NCBI GenBank assembly: GCA_004299215.1
Contig: SCTD01000675.1
Location: 1 to 18,685, forward strand
Origin: Frankiales bacterium
Lineage (GTDB): Bacteria; Actinomycetota; Actinomycetes; Mycobacteriales; SCTD01
Direction: 5' to 3'
Length of the DNA: 18,685 nt
The position numbers were made by a program, and so were the translations under genes. Numbering within the stretch: position 1 is the first letter of the stretch; each line of letters begins with the position of its first letter. Positions 6,481 to 12,242 of this stretch are shown here, piece by piece. Under the pieces are notes generated by a model. It ran no database searches, was not told the DNA's origin, and worked only from the letters and a program-made list of their open reading frames with translations.

Positions 6481-7194
6481 ATGACCGCCCCCGAAGCCCG
6501 GCTGCTGGTGGTCGACGACGAGCCGGGCATCGTCGAGCTGCTGTCGGTGAGCCTGCGCTTCGCGGGCTTCGAGGTCGCGACGGCCACCACCGGCGCGGAC
6601 GCGCTCGACAAGGTGCGCGAGCTGGCGCCGGACCTGCTGGTGCTCGACGTGATGATGCCCGGTCTCGACGGCTTCGCCGTCGCCCAGCAGCTGCGCAGCG
6701 CGGGCAACCAGGTGCCGGTGCTCTTCCTCACCGCCAAGGACGCGACCGAGGACCGGGTGCAGGGGCTGACGATCGGCGGGGACGACTACGTCACGAAGCC
6801 GTTCAGCCTCGAGGAGGTCGTGGCGCGCATCCGGGCCGTCCTCCGGCGCACCTCCGGCGCGTCGGCGACGCCCGCGCCGAGCGCACGCCTGTCGTACGCC
6901 GATCTCGTCCTCGACGACGACACGCACGAGGTGTGGAAGGGCGACCGGGAGGTCGAGCTCTCGCCGACGGAGTTCAACCTGCTGCGCTACTTCCTGCAGA
7001 ACCCCGGGCGGGTGCTGTCGAAGCGGCAGATCCTGGAGCACGTCTGGAACTACGACTTCGGCGGTGACGGGAACGTCGTCGAGTCCTACGTCTCCTACCT
7101 GCGCCGCAAGGTCGACACCGGGGAGCCGCGGCTGCTGCAGACGGTGCGCGGCGTCGGCTACGTGCTGCGCCTGCCGAAGCCGCCGAGCCGGTGA
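6481..7194 (+). CDS. OmpR/PhoB-family two-component response regulator
   Basis: The product (237 aa) has a receiver domain (about 7-120) and a winged-helix DNA-binding domain (about 139-234). The receiver has the acidic pair Asp12/Asp13 (VVDDEPG), the phospho-acceptor Asp56 (LLVLDVMMPG), Thr84 (FLTAKD) and Lys106 (YVTKPF). The effector domain shows the typical ELSPTEFNLLRYFLQNPGRVLSKRQIL and VESYVSYLRRKV blocks and ends with RGVGYVLR. The start at 6481 is preferred because GGAG lies 6 nt upstream. The in-frame ATG at 6469 has no Shine-Dalgarno sequence and would add only MEPP. The stop overlaps the kinase start by GTGA, so the two are translationally coupled. It is the likely binder of the 11-bp direct repeats at 6372, 6419 and 8598, possibly controlling itself and both flanking paralogs. 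Confidence 0.95.
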   Translation: MTAPEARLLVVDDEPGIVELLSVSLRFAGFEVATATTGADALDKVRELAPDLLVLDVMMPGLDGFAVAQQLRSAGNQVPVLFLTAKDATEDRVQGLTIGGDDYVTKPFSLEEVVARIRAVLRRTSGASATPAPSARLSYADLVLDDDTHEVWKGDREVELSPTEFNLLRYFLQNPGRVLSKRQILEHVWNYDFGGDGNVVESYVSYLRRKVDTGEPRLLQTVRGVGYVLRLPKPPSR

Positions 7195-8594
7195 CCGACC
7201 GCGTCCCGCTGCGGACCCAGCTGCTCGTGCTGCTGCTCGGCACCGTCGGCATGGTCGTCCTGGTCAGCGGGCTCGCGGGCACGGCGGCGCTGCGGAGCTA
7301 CCTCGTCGAGCGCATCGACACCCAGCTGGCGGCGAGCGTCGGCATGCCGGCGGACGGCCCCGGGGGGATGGGACGGCGCGGGCCGCGCCGGGACGTCGCG
7401 GTGACGACGCTGGAGTACGACGCGAACGGCGCCCTCCGCCCGGGCTCGGCGGCGCGGGTGCTCGCGGTCGGCGGCCCCGACGTCACCGATCCCGGGCGGC
7501 TGCCGCACCACCCGACCGAGGTCCCGGACGTGGAGGGCGACCGGCGGTGGCGGGTGCTGGCGGCGGACGGCCGCGACGGCGGCTACGTCGTCGTGGCGGT
7601 GCCGCTGGACGGCGTCGAGGACACCGCCCGCCAGCTGCTCGTCATCAACACGGCCGTCGGCCTGCTGGCACTCGCGGGCAGCGGCGTGCTCGCGTGGTGG
7701 GCGGTGCGTCGCAGCCTGCGTCCGCTGGTGCAGGTGGAGGCGACGGCGCAGGCCATCGCCGGCGGCGACCTGTCGGTGCGGGTGCCGGCCGGCGACCCGC
7801 GCACCGAGGTCGGCAGCCTCGCCGCGAGCTTCAACGCGATGGTCGACCGGTTCGAGACCGCGTGGTCGGCGCAGCAGCGCTCGGAGGCCCAGGCGCGCGC
7901 GTCGGAGGAGCGGATGCGGCGCTTCGTCGCCGACGCGAGCCACGAGCTGCGCACGCCGCTCACCGCGATCCGGGGCTTCGCCGAGCTCTTCCGGCAGGGT
8001 GCCGCCGAGGAGCCCGAGCAGCGCGCCAGGGTGATGAGGCGGATCGAGGACGAGGCGCTCCGGATGGGGCTGCTCGTCGAGGACCTGCTGCTGCTCGCCC
8101 GGCTGGACTCGGCTCGGCCGCTGCGCAGGGAGCAGGTGGACCTGCTGGCCGTGGCGGCCGACGTCGTGCACGACGCGGCGACCGTCTCTGCCACCCACAT
8201 GGTGCGGCTGCTCCCGCCGATCGGCACGGAACCGCCTGTGGTCGTGGGGGATCCGGCCCGGCTGCACCAGGTCGTCGGGAACCTCGTCGGCAACGCCGTG
8301 GCGCACACCGCGGCCGGCAGCACGGTGGAGGTGCGGGTCTCCGGCCGGCCCGGCGAGGTCGCCGTCGAGGTGCGCGACGACGGGGAGGGGATGCCCCCCG
8401 AGGTGGCGGCCCGCGTCTTCGAGCGCTTCTACCGCGCGGACGCCTCCCGTACCCGCGGCGGCGCCGCGTCCACCGGGACCGGTCTCGGGCTGTCGATCGT
8501 CGCCGCACTGGTCGCCGCGCACGGCGGCACGGTCGAGGTCGAGAGCGAGCCCGGGCGGGGCAGCGCCTTCACCGTCCGCCTGCCCGCGGGCTGA
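7191..8594 (+). CDS. HAMP-domain sensor histidine kinase
   Basis: This 467-aa membrane kinase is the partner of the preceding regulator, coupled by a 4-bp GTGA overlap with a GTG start. TM1 is at about 11-33 and an extracytoplasmic domain at about 34-147. TM2 is at about 148-171 and HAMP at about 172-224 (RRSLRPLVQVEATAQAIAGG...). The HisKA domain has the phospho-acceptor His251 in FVADASHELRTPLTAIRGF. The ATPase domain has an N-box VVGNLVGNAVAHT (364-373), a G1 box VRDDGEGMP, an F-box RVFERFYRAD and a G2 box TGTGLGLSIV (about 428-437), so it should be active. The sensor loop begins with a Gly/Arg/Met-rich stretch (GMPADGPGGMGRRGPRR, 51-67). That composition echoes the linkers and tails of the two exported proteins flanking the system. 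Ligand unknown. Confidence 0.95.
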   Translation: MTDRVPLRTQLLVLLLGTVGMVVLVSGLAGTAALRSYLVERIDTQLAASVGMPADGPGGMGRRGPRRDVAVTTLEYDANGALRPGSAARVLAVGGPDVTDPGRLPHHPTEVPDVEGDRRWRVLAADGRDGGYVVVAVPLDGVEDTARQLLVINTAVGLLALAGSGVLAWWAVRRSLRPLVQVEATAQAIAGGDLSVRVPAGDPRTEVGSLAASFNAMVDRFETAWSAQQRSEAQARASEERMRRFVADASHELRTPLTAIRGFAELFRQGAAEEPEQRARVMRRIEDEALRMGLLVEDLLLLARLDSARPLRREQVDLLAVAADVVHDAATVSATHMVRLLPPIGTEPPVVVGDPARLHQVVGNLVGNAVAHTAAGSTVEVRVSGRPGEVAVEVRDDGEGMPPEVAARVFERFYRADASRTRGGAASTGTGLGLSIVAALVAAHGGTVEVESEPGRGSAFTVRLPAG

Positions 8595-8597
8595 GAG

Positions 8598-8619
8598 TCA
8601 CAGCGAGCTGCCAGGCCGT
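8598..8619 (+). promoter_or_regulatory. Candidate OmpR-type operator, right copy (11-bp direct repeat)
   Basis: Directly after the kinase stop codon, two 11-mers read TCACAGCGAGC and TGCCAGGCCGT, again with CAG repeated at 11 bp. CAGCGAGCTGC here differs from CAGGAAGCTGC in the central site at two positions. It lies about 81 nt before the start of the second exported paralog, so that gene may be separately induced by the same regulator. Confidence 0.5.
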
Positions 8620-8700
8620 CCACGGGTCGGTCCCAGGTCGCGGCCCGAGCCTGGATCCAGCGGCAGGCCGACGGGGCCCGCCGGGACGAGGAGACCTCTC

Positions 8701-9303
8701 ATGCGCACACGACTCGCCACGTTCGCCCTCGCGGGCACCCTCGGCCTGTCCGGCGCCGCCGGCGTCGCCCTGCTCGCCCCCGCGGTGTCCCACGCCGCCA
8801 CCGGCGACAGCTCCACCCTCGGCTCGGCCCTCAGGGACGCGTTGGCCGGCCTGGTCGGCGACGGGACCATCACGCAGGCGCAGGCCGACAAGGTCGCCGC
8901 CGTGCTCGAGCAGAGCCGTCCGATGGGCGGGCCCGGCCGCGGCGGGCACGGCCGCGGCGGCCACGGCCTCGGCCCGGTCCACCTGCCCGCCGCCGCGGAG
9001 GCGCTCGGCATGACCGGGGCCGAGCTGCGCGCGGCGGCCGAGGGCGGGAAGAGCCTCGCCGACCTGGCGGAGGAGAAGGGCGTCCCGCAGGACACCCTGG
9101 TCGACGCGCTCGTCGCGGCCGCGACGGAGCGGCTGGCCCAGGCGGTCACCGACGGCCGGCTGACGCAGGAGCAGGCAGACGCCCGCGCCGCCGACCTCGA
9201 GACCCGGATCACCGCGTCGCTCGACGACCCGATCTGCCGACCCGGTGGGCGCGGCCCGCGTGGCGGCAGCCCGGCACCCGAGGAGACGGCCTCGCAGTCG
9301 TAG
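8701..9303 (+). CDS. Exported LTxxQ-motif protein with Gly/His linker (paralog of 5753-6340)
   Basis: The product (200 aa) has a signal peptide (MRTRLATFALAGTLGLSGAA..., cleavage near SHA, about residue 32). It has the same three modules as the protein encoded at 5753-6340: SALRDALAGLVGDGTITQAQ (42-61) with ADKV following, the SLADLAEEKGVPQDTLVDAL block (about 118-137), and GRLTQEQADARAADLETRI (152-170). LTQEQ at 154-158 is an LTxxQ motif. The linker between modules 1 and 2 (about 75-94) is Gly/Arg/His-rich (GRGGHGRGGHG) rather than Met-rich. The C-terminus is a Gly/Pro/Arg tail with one Cys (179). GGAG lies about 8 nt before the ATG. It sits 106 bp downstream of the kinase gene and carries its own operator-like repeat. 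Its role is unknown; as an inducible envelope protein it could feed back on the kinase. Confidence 0.8.
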   Translation: MRTRLATFALAGTLGLSGAAGVALLAPAVSHAATGDSSTLGSALRDALAGLVGDGTITQAQADKVAAVLEQSRPMGGPGRGGHGRGGHGLGPVHLPAAAEALGMTGAELRAAAEGGKSLADLAEEKGVPQDTLVDALVAAATERLAQAVTDGRLTQEQADARAADLETRITASLDDPICRPGGRGPRGGSPAPEETASQS

Positions 9304-9313
9304 CCTGCGCGGC

Positions 9314-10306
9314 ATGAGGACCCGCCGCCCCGCCGTGCTCGCCGTGGCCGCCCTGCTGGTCCCGCTGCTGGTCCCGCTGCTGGCGGCGTCACCGGCCCGG
9401 GCCGGCACCTGCGCGAACGTCTTCCCGGCCGGCTACGCCGACACGCTGGCGCGGGACTTCCCGAATCAGCGGGTGACGGCCTCGGTCTTCGACACGCGCA
9501 GCGGCTGCGAGTACCGGCTGAACCACGGCCTGCGTCTCACCACCGCCTCCGTCATCAAGGCCGGCGTCCTCGGGGCCGTCCTGCTGAAGGCGCAGGACGC
9601 CGGCCGGGGGCTGACCGAGTGGGAGCGGGCCAGGATCCGGCCGATGATCCAGCTGTCCCACAACAACCCCTACGTCTCCGACCTCTACTCCCACGTCGGC
9701 GGCGTGCCGGGGATGGACAGAGCCGACCGGCGGTGGGGGTCGCAGAGCACGACGAACAGCGCGTCGTACGGCGCGACCTGGACGACCGCCGCCGACCGCA
9801 CCCGGATCTCGCTCCGGATGCTGCACGGCGGCGGGGCGCTGCACGCCACGGGCCGGGCCGAGGCGTGGCGCTACATGTCGACGGTGCACCCGACCCAGCG
9901 CTGGGGCATCAGCGCGGGGGTGCCGTCCGGCTGGGCGGTCGCGTCGAAGAACGGCTTCTACCCGATGCGCGGCTACGGCTGGCGGGTCGGCTCGACCGGC
10001 TTCGTGCGGCAGGGGTCGTACGGCGGCTACGCCCTCACGGTGCTGACGGACGGCGGCAGTTCTCAGGTCCAGGGCATGCGTCTGGTGGAGAGCGTGTCGC
10101 GCCGGGTGGCGTCGGTCCTGGCGGGCGGCCCGGCGGCGCCCCGGTCGGTCGACCGGGCGGTCTGCACGAACGCGAGCAGTGGCGAGAGCTGGACCGCGGT
10201 CGCGCGCCGTGTCTCCGCGGATCCGGCTGCGGTCAGGGCGGTCTCGGGCGGCAACCCCAGCCCGTTGCAGGGCCAGCGGGCCTGCTCCCCGACGCTGCGC
10301 TCCTAG
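9314..10306 (+). CDS. Secreted serine hydrolase, class A beta-lactamase-like fold
   Basis: The product (330 aa) has a signal peptide with the repeated hydrophobic core LLVPLLVPLL and cleavage after SPARA (residue 30). The domain has the acyl-enzyme motifs of penicillin-recognising hydrolases: SxxK as SVIK (Ser79, Lys82), SxN as SHN (115-117) and a KTG-like KNG (212-214). The stretch WTTAADRTRISLRML matches the helix after the omega loop in class A enzymes, but no ExxLN deacylation motif is visible before it. A true beta-lactamase is therefore doubtful, and a peptidoglycan-related or unknown hydrolase is likelier. The last about 50 residues (284-324) contain two Cys and a GESWTAVARRVSADPAAVRAV segment that looks like a degenerate LysM. 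ATG at 9314 begins the signal peptide; the longer frame upstream overlaps the preceding gene and was rejected. It starts 10 nt after the exported LTxxQ gene, so the two may be co-transcribed. Confidence 0.82.
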   Translation: MRTRRPAVLAVAALLVPLLVPLLAASPARAGTCANVFPAGYADTLARDFPNQRVTASVFDTRSGCEYRLNHGLRLTTASVIKAGVLGAVLLKAQDAGRGLTEWERARIRPMIQLSHNNPYVSDLYSHVGGVPGMDRADRRWGSQSTTNSASYGATWTTAADRTRISLRMLHGGGALHATGRAEAWRYMSTVHPTQRWGISAGVPSGWAVASKNGFYPMRGYGWRVGSTGFVRQGSYGGYALTVLTDGGSSQVQGMRLVESVSRRVASVLAGGPAAPRSVDRAVCTNASSGESWTAVARRVSADPAAVRAVSGGNPSPLQGQRACSPTLRS

Positions 10307-11448
10307 TCCGGGGGCTCGTCGCCCGGCTCGGGCTCCGACTCCGGCGCAGGTGCGAGCTCGGCCAGCTGCTGCCGCGCGTAGCGCACCGCCACAGCGCCGA
10401 CCGCCACGACCGGCACGGCGAGGAACGCGCCGACGATGCCGGCAAGCGTCCCCCCGGCGGTGACCGCGAGGATCACCAGCGCCGGGTGCAGGTCCAGCGT
10501 CCGGCCGACCAGGATCGGCTGCAGCACGTTGCCCTCGAGCTGCTGGACGACCAGCACCAGCCCGACCACGATCAGCGCCGTCACCGGGCCGTTGGTCACG
10601 AGGGCCACCAGCGCAGCGAGCGCGCCGGTGACCACGGCACCGATGATCGGGATGAACGCGCCGAAGAACACGAGGACCGACAGCGGCACGGCGAGCGGGA
10701 CGCCGAGCACCGCGAGACCGATCCCGATGAAGACGGCGTCGACGAGGCCGACCGCGGCCTGCGCCCGGATGAAGCCCGACAGCGTCACCCAGGAGCGCTG
10801 CGCGATCGTGGTCACGTGCGGCATGGCGCGCGGACCCACGATGCCACCCAACCAGGGCAGGAACTTCGGACCGTCCTTCAGGTAGAAGAAGCACAGCACG
10901 AGCGCGAGGACCCCGGTGAGCAGCAGCGACCCGGCGGCCACGGCGCCGCTCAGCACCCGGGTCGCGATGCTCTGCGCGTTGGCCTGCAGCTCGCTGATGA
11001 CGTTGTCGACGGTGCGACCGATCTCCTCCTCGCCGAGGTTGAACGGCGGCCCGACCAGGCCCTTCTGCAGCTCGTCGAGTCCGGCGGTGACCTGGTCGGC
11101 CAGCTCCTGCGCCTGACCGGTCACCTGCGGCGCCAGCCCGCCGATCAGGCCGCCGAGCAGCGCGAGGGCCAGCAGCAGCACGCCGAGCGCGGCCAGGGCG
11201 GCGGGCGCGCCGCGGGCGCGCAGCGCCCGGACCGGCGGCCACAGCACGGTCGCGAGCAGCAGCGCCAGCAGGAGCGGCAGCACCACCACCCACAGCACGC
11301 CCACCAGGTGGCCGAGGACCACCAGCGCGGCGACCACGAGCAGGAAGCGCAGGCTGAGCGTCGCGAGGCGGGAGAACGCGCGGTCGACCACGGCCTCCCG
11401 GCGCAGCGCGTGCGGCTCGAGGTCCGGGGGATGGTCAGATGAGGTCAC
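10303..11448 (-). CDS. AI-2E family transporter-like integral membrane protein
   Basis: The product (381 aa) is a polytopic membrane protein of the AI-2E (TqsA/PerM) family. Members export small molecules or ions, and autoinducer-2 export is shown for only a few. Two long hydrophobic hairpins (about 31-70 and 83-106) are followed by a soluble amphipathic region (about 107-165). The conserved C-terminal half contains GFIRAQAAVGLVDAVFIGIG, FFGAFIPIIGAVVTG (261-275), LEGNVLQPILVGR (304-316) and HPALVILAV. The tail is Pro/Glu/Asp-rich and acidic. The GTG start at 11448 has AGGA 7 nt upstream. It is divergent, with a 50-bp gap, from the sugar-phosphorylase operon. Its TAG stop overlaps the stop of the serine hydrolase inside CTAG. 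The substrate is unknown. Confidence 0.9.
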   Translation of the reverse strand: MTSSDHPPDLEPHALRREAVVDRAFSRLATLSLRFLLVVAALVVLGHLVGVLWVVVLPLLLALLLATVLWPPVRALRARGAPAALAALGVLLLALALLGGLIGGLAPQVTGQAQELADQVTAGLDELQKGLVGPPFNLGEEEIGRTVDNVISELQANAQSIATRVLSGAVAAGSLLLTGVLALVLCFFYLKDGPKFLPWLGGIVGPRAMPHVTTIAQRSWVTLSGFIRAQAAVGLVDAVFIGIGLAVLGVPLAVPLSVLVFFGAFIPIIGAVVTGALAALVALVTNGPVTALIVVGLVLVVQQLEGNVLQPILVGRTLDLHPALVILAVTAGGTLAGIVGAFLAVPVVAVGAVAVRYARQQLAELAPAPESEPEPGDEPPD

Positions 11449-11498
11449 GCGGGCATCCTGCCCCGCGCGGCGGCCCCGATGCGGAGGGAGCGACAGCC
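11449..11498. promoter_or_regulatory. Short divergent promoter region
   Basis: Only 50 bp separate the GTG start of the AI-2E gene from the TTG start of the HAD gene. The region holds a strong ribosome binding site for the HAD gene (GGAGGGAG at 11483-11490) and AGGA for the AI-2E gene. There is no room for two full promoters without overlap, so at least one promoter probably lies inside the opposing gene or is shared. Confidence 0.45.
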
Positions 11499-12242
11499 TT
11501 GACGTCGAGTCTCGGCCTTCCCGACCAGGTGCGGCTGTGCCTGTTCGACCTGGACGGCGTCCTCACCGACACGGCAGCGGTGCACACGGCGGCCTGGAAG
11601 CAGGCCTTCGACGGCTTCCTCCGCGAGCGCGACGGCGACGGGTTCACGCCGTTCGACGCCGGCAGCGACTACCCGCGCTACGTCGACGGCCGGCCGAGGT
11701 ACGACGGCGTGCGCGCGTTCCTGGCCTCGCGCGGGATCGAGCTCCCCGAGGGTGGCCGCGACGACGGTCCCGAGGTGGCGACCGTGCACGGTGTGGGCAA
11801 CCGGAAGAACGCCCTGCTGCTCGAGCACATCGAGCGCGACGGCGTCGAGGTCTTCGAGCCGTCGGTGCGCTATTTGGAGGCGGTCCGCGCTGCGGGCCTG
11901 CGCACCGCGGTGGTGTCCTCCAGCGCCAACACCCGGCAGGTCCTCGAGGTCACCGGGCTCGCTCCCCTGCTCGACCTGCGGATGGACGCGCAGGTGGCCC
12001 GGGCGCGGGGGCTGCGGGGGAAGCCGGCCCCCGACACCTTCCTCGCCGCTGCCGCGGACCTCGGCGGCGGTCCGGCCGACGCCGCCGTCTTCGAGGACGC
12101 GCTCGCCGGCGTGCAGTCCGGCGTGGCCGGGGGTTTCGCGTACGTCGTCGGTGTCGATCGCGCGGGGCAGGAGGACGCGCTGCGGGCTGCGGGGGCGCAC
12201 CGGGTGGTGCGCGAGCTGGACGAGCTGCTGGAGGGGCCATGA
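11499..12242 (+). CDS. pgmB: Beta-phosphoglucomutase-like HAD family hydrolase
   Basis: The product (247 aa) is a HAD subclass IA enzyme of the beta-phosphoglucomutase group, which interconverts beta-glucose 1-phosphate and glucose 6-phosphate. Motif I is CLFDLDGVLTD (Asp17 nucleophile, Asp19 acid/base), motif II includes VVSSSANT (Ser140/141), Lys175 is in GKPAPDTF, and motif IV is VFEDALAGVQSG (Glu199, Asp200). The helical cap has the KPRYDGV-like RPRYDGVRAFL block. The TTG at 11499 is chosen over the upstream in-frame ATG at 11439. GGAGGGAG sits 8 nt before the TTG, relatives begin just before LGLPD, and the upstream 20 codons overlap the divergent gene's start. Its stop overlaps the GH65 start by ATGA. 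Pairing with an inverting GH65 phosphorylase, which releases beta-glucose 1-phosphate, gives the expected pathway to glycolysis. Confidence 0.92.
   Translation: MTSSLGLPDQVRLCLFDLDGVLTDTAAVHTAAWKQAFDGFLRERDGDGFTPFDAGSDYPRYVDGRPRYDGVRAFLASRGIELPEGGRDDGPEVATVHGVGNRKNALLLEHIERDGVEVFEPSVRYLEAVRAAGLRTAVVSSSANTRQVLEVTGLAPLLDLRMDAQVARARGLRGKPAPDTFLAAAADLGGGPADAAVFEDALAGVQSGVAGGFAYVVGVDRAGQEDALRAAGAHRVVRELDELLEGP

Noticed and set aside
9345..9385. Tandem repeat CTGCTGGTCCCG in the serine hydrolase signal peptide
   Set aside because: It only encodes the repeated LLVP hydrophobic core; a simple replication-slippage duplication is enough to explain it.
11537..12238. A 234-residue N-terminal extension of the GH65 frame
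   Set aside because: It is Arg/Gly-rich out-of-frame translation of the HAD gene. The GH65 domain begins at the ATG at 12239, which has a ribosome binding site and an ATGA overlap.
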